Positions 26,051-33,921 of a stretch of DNA of 64,000 bases are shown piece after piece (the stretch's first letter is position 1; every line of letters starts with the position of its first letter). Source of the DNA: Streptomyces sp. NBC_00190 (GTDB lineage Bacteria; Actinomycetota; Actinomycetes; Streptomycetales; Streptomycetaceae); assembly GCF_036203305.1 (NCBI RefSeq), contig NZ_CP108131.1, positions 7,688,001 through 7,752,000 on the forward strand. The letters run 5' to 3'. Both the position numbers and the translations under genes were made by a program. Below the pieces are notes generated by a model. That model was given only the letters and a program-made list of their open reading frames with translations. It did not search any database and was not told the DNA's origin.

Positions 26051-27490
26051 TCAGCCCGCCTCGGGGCCGAGCGGGCCCAGCGCGTCCTGAAGGCTCAGCC
26101 CGGTCTCGTTGTCCCGGACCGCCGGGTCCACTCCGGCGGCCAGCAGGGCCGCCACCCCCGGGGCGTCACCGTGCCGCGCGCGTTCGAAGAGTTCCCGCCG
26201 CAGCGGCCGCAGGGCGCGCGGCAGCCGGCCCCGCCCCGAGGCCCAGGCCCGCTGGACGGCGAAGCAGCCCCCGACGGCGCCGCCGAAGGCCCGCACGGCC
26301 TGCTCGCGCTGCTGCTCCCGCGCGCTGTGCGGGATCCGGAGTTCCCCGTCGCGGAAGGCGATCAGGTGCCACGCGCCGCCGCATCGGACCCGTACCGGCT
26401 CCAGGGCGGCGGGTGGTCCGGGCGGCCCGTACGCGGGACCCGCGGCCGGGAAGAGGGCGGCCGCCACCAGCGGGTGGAGTTCCTCCGGTGCGACGCGCCC
26501 GGTGCGGACCAGCTGGAGGTCGGGCAGGCGCCGCCACGCGGTCCGCGGGACCGTGGGCGCGGAGCTGTGCCGGTAGAGCTCACGGGCGCGGGCGCGGAGC
26601 GGGACGTGAGCGCCGGGGCCGGCCGGTTCCAGCAGGATGTTGCCGCCGTACGCGCCGGGAATCCGGAACCGGTCGGCGATACCGGCCGAGACCAGGCGCC
26701 GTACCTCACGGACCATTCGGGGCAGGTCCAGGGGAAGCCCCGCGATGACGTCCGAGGCGCGCGGCAGGGTCGTCAGATCCGCTTCGACGCCCGCTGCGGC
26801 GAAGGCGCCGACGATGTCCCCGCGGGCCTGGAGGACGGCGACCCACTCCTCCCGCGCGGCCGGATCGGTGTCGGCGGGATCGGCGGCGGGGTCGGTGTCG
26901 GGCAGCTCCCGTGGTCCGAGCGGAGTGCCGTCCGCGTGGAAGAAGGGGAGCCGTCCCGCGCCGCCGCCGCACCGCTCGCGCAGCTCCGGGGCGTGCCGGG
27001 CGTCCCAGAGGTGGCGCGACAGGGTCCAGTTCTCGACGACGCTCCCGCTCACCACTTCGGCGGCGTCGGCGGCGAGGAAGTCCAGGACCGGCCGCTGCGG
27101 ACCGTCGTACCGCGCGGGGGTGAGGACGGCCAGGTACGCCGCCTCCGTATCGGCCGGGGAGCCGTGGCGGGCGAGGAGGATCACCCGGCGCGGAGCCAGC
27201 ACGGTGCCGTACACGACCCGGGGCAGGTGCCAGCGCAGCAGGTCCGGGGCCAGGTGTGCGAGGTCGTCCGCGACCGAGTCCCGTACCGCGGCGCCGTAGC
27301 GCTCCCCGATCCGCGCCAGGTCGAGGGCGACGTCCACGGCCGAGACCGCGCAGGCCGACCGCCAGTCGCCGGCCGACCGGGCCTCGGTCGCCCCCTGGAT
27401 CATCCATCGCGGTACCGCGTACCGCCGGGCCCGGTGCCACAGGGCGAGCTCCTCGACGGGCAGCCCGCCCACCAGCGGTCGTCTGCTCAC
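26051..27490 (-). CDS. large hypothetical protein with C-terminal ankyrin repeat, 479 aa
   Basis: Residues about 1-430 are not recognised: an Arg/Ala-rich soluble region with no membrane segment, including SAGDWRSACAVSAVDVALDL and LAPDLLRWHLPRVVYG. The C-terminal 45 residues (ELFERARHGDAPGVAALLAAGVDPAVRDNETGLSLQDAL) form one ankyrin repeat with the typical GAD-P-xxxD turn. A single ankyrin unit at the end suggests a capping or binding role. The family appears in Streptomyces as ankyrin-domain proteins of unknown function. tRNA-Cys-like DNA lies just upstream. Confidence 0.72.
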   Translation of the reverse strand: MSRRPLVGGLPVEELALWHRARRYAVPRWMIQGATEARSAGDWRSACAVSAVDVALDLARIGERYGAAVRDSVADDLAHLAPDLLRWHLPRVVYGTVLAPRRVILLARHGSPADTEAAYLAVLTPARYDGPQRPVLDFLAADAAEVVSGSVVENWTLSRHLWDARHAPELRERCGGGAGRLPFFHADGTPLGPRELPDTDPAADPADTDPAAREEWVAVLQARGDIVGAFAAAGVEADLTTLPRASDVIAGLPLDLPRMVREVRRLVSAGIADRFRIPGAYGGNILLEPAGPGAHVPLRARARELYRHSSAPTVPRTAWRRLPDLQLVRTGRVAPEELHPLVAAALFPAAGPAYGPPGPPAALEPVRVRCGGAWHLIAFRDGELRIPHSAREQQREQAVRAFGGAVGGCFAVQRAWASGRGRLPRALRPLRRELFERARHGDAPGVAALLAAGVDPAVRDNETGLSLQDALGPLGPEAG

Positions 27491-27524
27491 AAGTTCATCG
27501 CCGATCGGGGGAGGAGCGGGAGGG

Positions 27525-27601
27525 TGGCAGGACCGGTCGGATTCGAACCGACGTCCTCCGGCTGTGCAGGCCAGGTGCGACGACCTCTGCGCTACGGCCC
27601 T
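27525..27601 (-). tRNA. tRNA with GCA (Cys) anticodon, atypical
   Basis: Read on the minus strand from 27601: acceptor AGGGCCG pairs with CGGTCCT, the T-arm is GTCGG-TTCGAAT-CCGAC, the anticodon arm is CTGGC-CTGCACA-GCCGG (U33, anticodon GCA), the variable loop is AGGAC, and CCA is encoded at 27525-27527. Oddities: discriminator base G73 where bacterial cysteine tRNA has U73, C at position 37 instead of a purine, and a weak D-stem (GCG/CGC or a mismatched 4 bp). It may be a divergent second tRNA-Cys or a tRNA pseudogene. Confidence 0.6.
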
Positions 27602-27640
27602 GCCGCGGTGATCGTAACGAGCGACGGCCGGGATCGATAG

Positions 27641-27681
27641 GTAGGAAATTCCCTACGGTTGACGCGTAGGAAATCGCCTAC
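27641..27681. promoter_or_regulatory. two identical inverted-repeat operators before the VOC-ArsR operon
   Basis: GTAGG-N6-CCTAC occurs at 27641-27656 and again at 27666-27681, 25 bp apart start to start, sharing the extended core GTAGGAAAT. The second copy fills the spacer of the predicted promoter. The operon's own ArsR product is the likely ligand, giving autorepression. Confidence 0.75.
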
Positions 27682-27688
27682 CTATTGT
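27659..27688 (+). promoter_or_regulatory. promoter with leaderless start for the VOC gene
   Basis: TTGACG (27659-27664), an 18-bp spacer and TATTGT (27683-27688) form a good SigA-type promoter. The ATG at 27695 is 7 nt after the -10 hexamer, so transcription would begin at or next to the A of ATG and the mRNA would be leaderless. Confidence 0.6.
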
Positions 27689-27694
27689 GGAGCC

Positions 27695-28069
27695 ATGAAC
27701 ATCACGCACGCCTCCTTCGTCACCCTCCCCGTCACCGACCAGGACCGGGCCCTCGCCTTCTACACCGGCGTGCTCGACTTCGAGGTCCGCGCGGACCGCC
27801 AGGTCGGGCCCATGCGCTGGCTCCAGGTCGCGCCGCGGGGCGCGCAGACCGTCTTCACGCTCTCCGGACCGGGGATGGGCGATTTCACGCCCGGCTCCGC
27901 CCGGGGGATCATGTTGGTGACGGCCGATGTCGATGCCGACTGCGCGCGGCTCGTGGCGGCCGGTGTCGAGGTGAGCGGTCCGGACGACGCTCCCTGGGGG
28001 CGGATGGCCGGTCTCCGCGACCTCGACGGCAACGGCCTGATGCTGCTCACCGAGAAGGAAGGCTTCTAG
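27695..28069 (+). CDS. VOC-family protein, first gene of VOC-ArsR-AHSA1 operon, 124 aa
   Basis: MNITHASFVTLPVTDQDRALAFYTGVLDFEVRAD and a second half ending LRDLDGNGLMLLTEKEGF form a vicinal-oxygen-chelate fold as in glyoxalase/bleomycin-resistance proteins. The gene starts a three-gene operon with an ArsR regulator (4 bp away) and an AHSA1-like protein. Such VOC-ArsR-SRPBCC sets are frequent in actinobacteria; their ligand or substrate is generally unknown. The ATG lies directly at a predicted transcription start, with no ribosome site. Twin operators precede it. Confidence 0.88.
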   Translation: MNITHASFVTLPVTDQDRALAFYTGVLDFEVRADRQVGPMRWLQVAPRGAQTVFTLSGPGMGDFTPGSARGIMLVTADVDADCARLVAAGVEVSGPDDAPWGRMAGLRDLDGNGLMLLTEKEGF

Positions 28070-28073
28070 CCCC

Positions 28074-28415
28074 ATGATCACGACGGCTGCCGACGAGGAC
28101 CGCGTGTTCGCCGCGCTCGCCAACGGCACCCGCCGTGAAGTCCTGCGACTGCTGCGCGAGCGCGGCCCGCAGCCGGTCCAGTCCCTCGCCGACCACTTCG
28201 ACATGCGCCGCCCCAGTCTCTCGGAGCACCTGAAGGTGCTGCGGGAGGCCGGGCTCGTCTCGGAGGAGCGCGCCGGCCGCCAGCGCATCTACCGTCTCGA
28301 GGCCGCGCCGCTGGCCGACGTGCAGGACTGGCTGCACCCGTACGAGCGGTTCTGGCGGGACCGCTTCAAGGACCTCGGCGCGCTCCTGGACCGCCTGCCG
28401 GACGATGAGACATGA
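28074..28415 (+). CDS. ArsR-family repressor, likely autoregulator, 113 aa
   Basis: A compact winged helix-turn-helix: RVFAALANGTRREVLRLLRERG, then SLADHFDMRRPSLSEHLKVLREAGLVSEERAGRQRIYRLEA, then the dimer helix WLHPYERFWRDRFKDLGALLD. The recognition helix MRRPSLSEHLKVL is the SmtB/ArsR type. No Cys or His metal-site pattern is seen, so it is likely of the non-metal SRPBCC-linked group. It starts 4 bp after the VOC stop and overlaps the next gene (ATGA), so all three genes are one unit. The paired GTAGG-N6-CCTAC sites upstream are its probable operators. Confidence 0.9.
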   Translation: MITTAADEDRVFAALANGTRREVLRLLRERGPQPVQSLADHFDMRRPSLSEHLKVLREAGLVSEERAGRQRIYRLEAAPLADVQDWLHPYERFWRDRFKDLGALLDRLPDDET

Positions 28416-28927
28416 CACCAGCATCCGACCACGGGCACGACCACGACCACGGGCGCGACGACGGGAACGGCCTCGAAGCCGGCGGCCCCGACGACCTCAC
28501 CACCGTCCGGGTCGACCAGTTCCTGCCGCACCCGCCGGCCAAGGTCTGGCGCGCCCTCACCGAACCCGAGCTGATCGCCCAGTGGCTCATGCCGTCGGAC
28601 TTCCGCCTGGAGGTCGGCCACCGCTACACGATGACCTCGCCGCCGCGCCCGAACACGGGTTACTCCGGTACGACGGCGGCGGAGGTCCTCGCCTACGAGA
28701 CCGGACGGATGCTCTCGGTCCGCTGGACCGACGCCTCCGCCGCGAACACGGCCGACTGGACCATCACGTGGACGCTCGCACCGGAGGGCCGCGGGACCAG
28801 GCTCTTCCTCGTCCACGAGGGCTTCGACCCGGACGACCCGGCGCAGATGCTGGCCCGCAAGATCATGGGCGGCGGCTGGCGCGGCTACGTCATGGACGCC
28901 CTGGGCGCCGTACTGGACCGGCTCTGA
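28412..28927 (+). CDS. SRPBCC (AHSA1-like) protein with His-rich start, 171 aa
   Basis: The START/Bet v1-like core is clear: FLPHPPAKVWRALTEPELIAQWLMPSDFRLEVGHRY ... WTITWTLAPEGRGTRLFLVHEGF ... GGGWRGYVMDALGAVL, as in AHSA1 activator-like proteins. These form a hydrophobic ligand cavity. The first 30 residues are added and rich in His/Asp (SDHGHDHDHGRDDGN), which is not usual for the family and could bind metal. ATG at 28412 overlaps the ArsR stop by 4 nt. A 15-bp perfect hairpin terminator follows. Confidence 0.88.
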   Translation: MTPASDHGHDHDHGRDDGNGLEAGGPDDLTTVRVDQFLPHPPAKVWRALTEPELIAQWLMPSDFRLEVGHRYTMTSPPRPNTGYSGTTAAEVLAYETGRMLSVRWTDASAANTADWTITWTLAPEGRGTRLFLVHEGFDPDDPAQMLARKIMGGGWRGYVMDALGAVLDRL

Positions 28928-28946
28928 AAGAAGCCCGAAAGAAAGA

Positions 28947-28982
28947 CGAAGGGCCCGGATCCGTGAAGATCCGGGCCCTTCG
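28947..28982. terminator. bidirectional hairpin terminator
   Basis: A perfect 15-bp stem (28947-28961 with 28968-28982) closes on CGTGAA, between the AHSA1 gene and the initiator tRNA gene on the opposite strand. It could end both transcripts. Confidence 0.88.
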
Positions 28983-28990
28983 CCGTTCAG

Positions 28991-29064
28991 TAGCGGGGAC
29001 AGGATTTGAACCTGCGACCTCTGGGTTATGAGCCCAGCGAGCTACCGAGCTGCTCCACCCCGCG
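28991..29064 (-). tRNA. initiator tRNA-fMet (anticodon CAT)
   Basis: Read on the minus strand from 29064: acceptor CGCGGGG/CCCCGCT, D-arm GAGC/GCTC, anticodon arm CTGGG-CTCATAA-CCCAG with three G:C pairs next to the loop, T-arm GCAGG-TTCAAAT-CCTGT. The three G:C pairs and the unpaired 1-72 position (C1 facing U72) are initiator-tRNA hallmarks. CCA is not encoded. Confidence 0.93.
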
Positions 29065-29169
29065 TCGGTAGACACCAGCCTACGGCACTGCGGAGCAGTC
29101 ACCGACCACCCCCGGTACGGGCGGCCTAAATCGGCTGGCAATGCCCGGCCGGGCCGCGACAATGCGTCC

Positions 29170-29676
29170 ATGCGCATACGAGCAGCACGCCTCGACGAAA
29201 TGCCCCTGCTCCAGGACATCGAGAGGGCGGCCGGGCTGTGCTTCCGGGACATCGGCATGCCGGAGATCGCCGACGACGAGCCGCTCCCGCTCGATGAACT
29301 CGCCCGCTACCAGCGGGCCGGGCTGGCCTGGGTCGCCGTCGACGAGGCCGACGCCCCCGTCGCGTACCTGATCGCCGACCGCGTCGACGGCGGCCTCCAC
29401 GTCGAGCAGGTGTCGGTGCACCCGGACAGCGCGCGCCGCCGTGTCGGCCGGTCCCTGCTGGACCACCTGGCGGACGGGGCCGCGCGCGACGGCCTGCCCG
29501 CGCTGACCCTCACCACCTTCACCGACGTCCCGTGGAACGCCCCGTACTACGAGCGCTGCGGGTTCCGGCCGCTGGACGAGGGCGGGCTCACGCCCGGCCT
29601 GCGGGAGATCCGCGAACAGGAAGCGCGGCACGGCCTGGACCGGTGGCCGCGCGTCTGTATGCGCCGGGCCCTGTGA
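29170..29676 (+). CDS. GNAT-family N-acetyltransferase, 168 aa
   Basis: The acetyl-CoA-binding motif A is VEQVSVHPDSARRRVGRSLLDHL, preceded by VAYLIADRVDGGLHV and followed by PALTLTTFTDVPWNAPYYERCGFRPL, a typical GNAT core. The length fits the family. No signal or membrane segment. The substrate is unknown; homologues are annotated only as GNAT. It lies just beyond the initiator tRNA and is followed by a methyltransferase on the same strand, 70-125 bp away. Confidence 0.9.
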   Translation: MRIRAARLDEMPLLQDIERAAGLCFRDIGMPEIADDEPLPLDELARYQRAGLAWVAVDEADAPVAYLIADRVDGGLHVEQVSVHPDSARRRVGRSLLDHLADGAARDGLPALTLTTFTDVPWNAPYYERCGFRPLDEGGLTPGLREIREQEARHGLDRWPRVCMRRAL

Positions 29677-29800
29677 TCACGGCTCAAGGCGGCCCTGTAC
29701 CGGCCGACCCAGGAGGAGGGAGGTCCGCTCGGCGGTACGGTCTCGCGTGAGGCGGCGAAAAGCAGTTGCGGCCCGGGAGTTCGACTGGCAGCCTGCCGCG

Positions 29801-30541
29801 GTGAATCGCGAAATGATCTCTCTTCTGGCCCATACCCACCACCCCATCGCCGCACCGCTCTCGGACAGCTCGGTGCACGGTCTGCTGGAGCGCGGCCTGC
29901 CGCGCGGTGACGAACGGGTCCTCGACCTCGGCTGCGGCGGCGGTGAGTGGCTGCTGCGCTGCCTCGGCATGCACGAGGGCGTCCGCGCCCACGGAGTCGA
30001 CATATCGGAGCCGGCCCTCGACCGCGCCCGGTCCGCGGCGGAGCGGCTCGCCGTCGCGGACCGACTGACGCTCCACCACGGACCGGCCGCGGACCACACC
30101 TCCGCGGACCCCTACGACCTCGTCCTGAGCGTCGGCGCCGCCCACGCCTTCGACGGCTTGCTGCCCACGCTGGAGGCCGCCCGCAAGCATCTCGCCCCCG
30201 GCGGGCACGTACTGATCGGCGACGGCTACTGGCAGCAGGAGCCCTCCGCCGAAGTGGTGGAGATGATGGGCGACTTCGCCGATCTCGCCGGCACGCTGGA
30301 CAACATCACCGCGGCCGGCTGGACGCCCGTGTTCGGCCACGTCAGCAGCCGCGAGGAGCTCGACAACTACGAGTGGTCCTGGACCGGCTCCCTGGCCGCA
30401 TGGGCGCTGGACCACCCCGAGGACCCCGCCGCCGCCGACGCCCTGGCCACCTCCGCGCAGCACCGGCGGGATTGGCTGAGCGTCTACCGGGAGTCATGGG
30501 GCTTCGTCACGCTGCTGCTCCGTGCGGACGCGCCCCGCTGA
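29801..30541 (+). CDS. class I SAM-dependent methyltransferase, 246 aa
   Basis: Motif I RVLDLGCGGGEWLLRCL, acidic AHGVDISEPALDRAR, and YDLVLSVGAAHAFDGL then ARKHLAPGGHVLIGDGYW show a class I methyltransferase. The GTG at 29801 (VNREMISLLAHTHHPIAAP) matches how homologues begin; the frame extends back to GTG 29747, which has a GGAGG about 25 nt upstream, so the start is uncertain. The substrate is unknown. It ends 10 bp before the convergent sulfite-oxidase-like gene. Confidence 0.82.
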   Translation: MNREMISLLAHTHHPIAAPLSDSSVHGLLERGLPRGDERVLDLGCGGGEWLLRCLGMHEGVRAHGVDISEPALDRARSAAERLAVADRLTLHHGPAADHTSADPYDLVLSVGAAHAFDGLLPTLEAARKHLAPGGHVLIGDGYWQQEPSAEVVEMMGDFADLAGTLDNITAAGWTPVFGHVSSREELDNYEWSWTGSLAAWALDHPEDPAAADALATSAQHRRDWLSVYRESWGFVTLLLRADAPR

Positions 30542-30550
30542 CCGAGGCGG

Positions 30551-31660
30551 TCAGCGGCACAGGACGGGCACCTGCTGGACGAGGTTGTTGCCGAAGCCGC
30601 CCCGGTTCCAAGGCTGTTCCAGGGGCTGGGTGCGGCCTTCGGCGTCCGTGGCGCGGGCGAGGAGGGTGTGGCTGCCGGGCGTGGCGGTCCAGGTGTGGTG
30701 CCAGGCCTGCCACGCCCAGCGGTGCGCTCCCTGCGGCGCGAGATCGGCCTCGCTCCAGGAACTGCCGCCGTCGGAGCTCACCTCCACCCGGGCCACCGGC
30801 CCGTATCCCGACCAGGCGCGTCCCTCCAGCCGTACGGGCCCGGCGGGTACGACGCGGACGCGCGACATGAAGTCCGGGAATCCCGGCGGGACCATCAGCG
30901 CGCGCGGCGCGATCCGTGTCACCGGCTCGCCGGGGTCGTCGGGATCCTGCCGGTAGCGGTAGGCCACCGCCTGCTGGAACCCCGTGAACGGGGCGTCGAC
31001 CAGCGTGATCTCCCGCAGCCACTTCACGTGCGCCATCCCGTACCAGCCGGGGACGACCAGGCGCAGGGGACAACCGTGCTGCGGCGGCAGCGGCAGGCCG
31101 TTCATGGCGTACGCGATCAGCACCTCCGGATCGTCCCCGGTGGCGACCGACAGCGGCAGACTGCGCTGGTAGTCCTGCTCGACCCCGCGCTCCACGCCGT
31201 GGTCGGCGCCCGTGAAGACGGCTTCGACGGCGTCCCGCTCGACACCGGCCTCGGCGAGGACGGCCCGCAGCGGGACGCCCGTCCAGTCGGCGGTGCCCAC
31301 CGCCTCGACGAGCCAGGGCTGGCTGACCGGGCGTGGGGACAGCCGGGCCCGGCCGTTGCCCGCGCACTCCATGGTGACCCGCCGGGTGACGGCGGGGAGC
31401 GCGCCGAGGGACTCCGGGGTCAGGGTCAGCGGCGTACGGACCCGGCCGCCGACGACGAGGTTCCAGCCGTCGGCGGCCGCGGCCGGGATGTCGTAGTGGA
31501 CCAGCACGTAGTGCAGGCCCGCCGGGGTGACCTCGTAACGCAGGGCCTCCAGCGGAAGGCCGTGGTTGCGGGCCGCGAGCGCCAGCTCCTCGTGGCTGAG
31601 GCCCTCACCGGGGTCCGCCACCCGCGCCGGCGTGCTGACATCGCTCAGGGACGCCTCCAT
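30551..31660 (-). CDS. sulfite-oxidase-family molybdopterin enzyme, 369 aa
   Basis: The molybdenum-ligand cysteine is C99 in TMECAGNGRARL. Further family motifs are GTADWTGVPLRAVLAEAGV, LIAYAMNGLPLPPQHGCPLRLVVPGWYGMAHVKWL and a C-terminal Ig-like dimerisation domain (VEVSSDGGSSWSEADL ... WQAWHHTWTA). No Tat signal or heme domain is present, so it is probably cytoplasmic, unlike YedY or SoxC. Sulfite, or a sulfoxide-like substrate, is likely, but the electron acceptor is unknown. It shares its strand with the acetyltransferase upstream (18 bp away), which may be co-transcribed. Confidence 0.9.
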   Translation of the reverse strand: MEASLSDVSTPARVADPGEGLSHEELALAARNHGLPLEALRYEVTPAGLHYVLVHYDIPAAAADGWNLVVGGRVRTPLTLTPESLGALPAVTRRVTMECAGNGRARLSPRPVSQPWLVEAVGTADWTGVPLRAVLAEAGVERDAVEAVFTGADHGVERGVEQDYQRSLPLSVATGDDPEVLIAYAMNGLPLPPQHGCPLRLVVPGWYGMAHVKWLREITLVDAPFTGFQQAVAYRYRQDPDDPGEPVTRIAPRALMVPPGFPDFMSRVRVVPAGPVRLEGRAWSGYGPVARVEVSSDGGSSWSEADLAPQGAHRWAWQAWHHTWTATPGSHTLLARATDAEGRTQPLEQPWNRGGFGNNLVQQVPVLCR

Positions 31661-31678
31661 GCCCCCATGGTCCCGCTC

Positions 31679-32176
31679 CTACAGGTTCCGTACAAAACGG
31701 AGGCCCGGGCGGCCGGTCACCTCCGTCTCCCCGGCGGGGAGGAAGCCCGTACGGGCCAGTACGGCGCGGGACCCGGCATTGTCGAGCGTGGTGACGGCCG
31801 TCAGCGTGGTCAGTCCGTACTCCGCACCGGCCAGGCCGCAGATCTCGTGGACGGCCGATGTGGCCAGCCCCCGGCCGGCGGCCCGCTCGGCGATCCGGTA
31901 GCCGAGCTCGGCCGAACCGTCCGCCACGTCGACCAGGTTGACCCGTCCCATCACCTCGCCGCTGTCGCTCACGAGGAGGTGGAAGAGGCACGCCCCCGTG
32001 GCCTGCTCGGCCAGCAGCGCGCGGTGGCGTGCTTCGAAGTCGGCGAAGTAGCCGTCGCCGCGGTCGGGTACCGACGCGGCGAAGTAGGCCCGGTTCTCCC
32101 GCTCGAAGGCGAGTACGGCCTCGGCGTGGTCGGGGCGCAGGAGCTGGAGCCGGACCTGGTCGTGAGAAGAGGGCAT
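31679..32176 (-). CDS. GNAT-family (RimJ-like) N-acetyltransferase, 165 aa
   Basis: The start VRLQLLRPDHAEAVLAFERENRAYF, then VMGRVNLVDVADGSAELGYRIAERAAGRGLATSAVHEICGLA (acetyl-CoA site) and TTLDNAGSRAVLARTGFLP, is the RimJ/RimL pattern. Such enzymes acetylate ribosomal proteins or small amines. The N-terminal helix ERENRAYFAASVPDR is typical of streptomycete members. The sulfite-oxidase-like gene starts 18 bp downstream. The substrate is unknown. Confidence 0.87.
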   Translation of the reverse strand: MPSSHDQVRLQLLRPDHAEAVLAFERENRAYFAASVPDRGDGYFADFEARHRALLAEQATGACLFHLLVSDSGEVMGRVNLVDVADGSAELGYRIAERAAGRGLATSAVHEICGLAGAEYGLTTLTAVTTLDNAGSRAVLARTGFLPAGETEVTGRPGLRFVRNL

Positions 32177-32355
32177 GCCCGGATGCTACGCAAGGCTTCC
32201 GGCCGTCGCGCGGACGGGGCCCGGAGCCCGAAGTGTGCTCCGTACGAGTTCTCTTGGGGTGCCCGTTCGGCCGCAGAGCCGAGTTCATGATCATCATTTT
32301 GGCTCCCGATCGTTTTGATACTGCCATCCGGCCGTGTGAGATCTGAGAGGGCTGT

Positions 32356-33816
32356 GTGGCTATGTCACCGACGCGAGGAAAGCGACCGACGAAGGCGTGG
32401 GGCGTGGTGGCCGCCGTGACGGGGGCCATGCTGGTGGTCGCGGCGGCGCCGGGCCAGGGTCAGGACGCGGACACCGTGCGATCCACGGCGGGGAGCGGGC
32501 CGAAGGAAGCGGCGGTCACGCTGCTGGTCGGCCGGGCGGTGGACGAGGGCGCCCGGGCGGCCGCGGGACGGTGCGCCGTCCACACGTTCCGCCCGGGCCT
32601 GTGCGGCGGCTGGCGGGAGCAGCGGGTCCAGGCCACCTCCCGCGGCACGGGATCCGTCCTGCGGATGAGGGCACTGGGCGACGCGTCGCGCGCCGCCCGC
32701 GCGGACGCGCTGCCCACCGACGCCGACGCGCCGCTGGAGATCGCCCTCGCGGACCGCGGACGGCTCACCGACGTGACCGTGACCGACGGGCACGGCCGCC
32801 ACCTCGCCGGCGAACTCGGCGCGGGCAGCGGGTACTGGCTGAACACCGAACCGCTGCGGGCGGGGGAGACGTACACCGTGCAGGTCGGCGCCCAGGACGC
32901 GGCCGGCACACCGGTCGGGGTGACCATGGCCTTCAGCACCGCCCCGCCCGCCGACGGGGGCCGCCTGACGGCCGAGTTCGGTCCCCGCCCCGGCACGTAC
33001 GGCGCGGGGGAGATCGTCACGGCGGACCTCAGCCGGCCGGTACCCGCCGACGACCCGATGGCCCGCGCCCGGGTGGAGCAGGCGCTGCAGGTGACCTCCG
33101 AGCCGCACGTCGAGGGCGCCTGGCACTGGGTCGACGATTCGACTCTCCACTACCGGCCGCGTACGTACTGGCCCGCCCACACCGTGGTCCGCGTGAGCAG
33201 CGGTCTCGACGGGGTCGAGGTCGGCGACCTCGGCTACGGCGCCCCCTCCGAGCCGTTGGAGTTCACCGTCGGGGACCGGATCGAGGCCCTGACCGACTCC
33301 GCCACCCACGAGATGACCGTACGCCGCAACGGACGGGTCATCAGGACGATCCCGGTCACCACCGGGAAAGCGGGGTTCAGGACGCGCGCCGGCATCAAGG
33401 TGGTGCTGGGCAAGGAGCCCAAGGTGCGGATGCGCGGGGACACCGTCGGCATCAGGCGCGGCACCACGGAGTTCTACGACCTGCCCGTGCTCTACGCGAC
33501 GCGCGTGACGTGGAGCGGCGAGTACATCCACGCCGCGCCCTGGTCGGTCGAGGCGCAGGGCGAGGAGAACGTCAGCCACGGCTGCACGGGTATGAGCACC
33601 GAGAACGCCGCGTGGTTCTTCGACACGGTGCGCGAAGGGGACATCGTCGAAGTGGTCAACAGCGGCGGTGCGAAGATGGCCCCCTTCGACAACGGCTTCG
33701 GTGACTGGAACCTGGACTGGCCGGCCTGGCTGGAGGGCAGCGCCCTGGCCGCCTCCGACGGCGCGCGGCCGCAGAGTTCACCGCTCTCCCCGTCTCGCCT
33801 GCACCCGACCACCTGA
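32356..33816 (+). CDS. L,D-transpeptidase with Ig-like domains, 486 aa
   Basis: After a short N-terminus (one hydrophobic segment near residues 15-32) come two Ig-like regions (about 100-200 and 205-305) and a YkuD catalytic domain (about 310-445). The active-site motif is HAAPWSVEAQGEENVSHGCTGMS, with the nucleophile Cys after SHG. L,D-transpeptidases make 3-3 peptidoglycan cross-links between meso/LL-DAP residues and give beta-lactam tolerance. No lipobox is seen, so the hydrophobic segment is a signal peptide or anchor. GTG at 32356 is chosen; ATG at 32362 is also possible. Its neighbours are dynamin-like GTPases on the same strand. Confidence 0.92.
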   Translation: MAMSPTRGKRPTKAWGVVAAVTGAMLVVAAAPGQGQDADTVRSTAGSGPKEAAVTLLVGRAVDEGARAAAGRCAVHTFRPGLCGGWREQRVQATSRGTGSVLRMRALGDASRAARADALPTDADAPLEIALADRGRLTDVTVTDGHGRHLAGELGAGSGYWLNTEPLRAGETYTVQVGAQDAAGTPVGVTMAFSTAPPADGGRLTAEFGPRPGTYGAGEIVTADLSRPVPADDPMARARVEQALQVTSEPHVEGAWHWVDDSTLHYRPRTYWPAHTVVRVSSGLDGVEVGDLGYGAPSEPLEFTVGDRIEALTDSATHEMTVRRNGRVIRTIPVTTGKAGFRTRAGIKVVLGKEPKVRMRGDTVGIRRGTTEFYDLPVLYATRVTWSGEYIHAAPWSVEAQGEENVSHGCTGMSTENAAWFFDTVREGDIVEVVNSGGAKMAPFDNGFGDWNLDWPAWLEGSALAASDGARPQSSPLSPSRLHPTT

Positions 33817-33921
33817 TCCGGGAACGCCGAATCGGCGGCGCCGGATGCCGTCCGTTGGCATCATGGTCGCGCCGGGTCGGTGTGGACGGGGTGGGGTGGC
33901 GGCGCCGTGGGCGGTTGGGAA

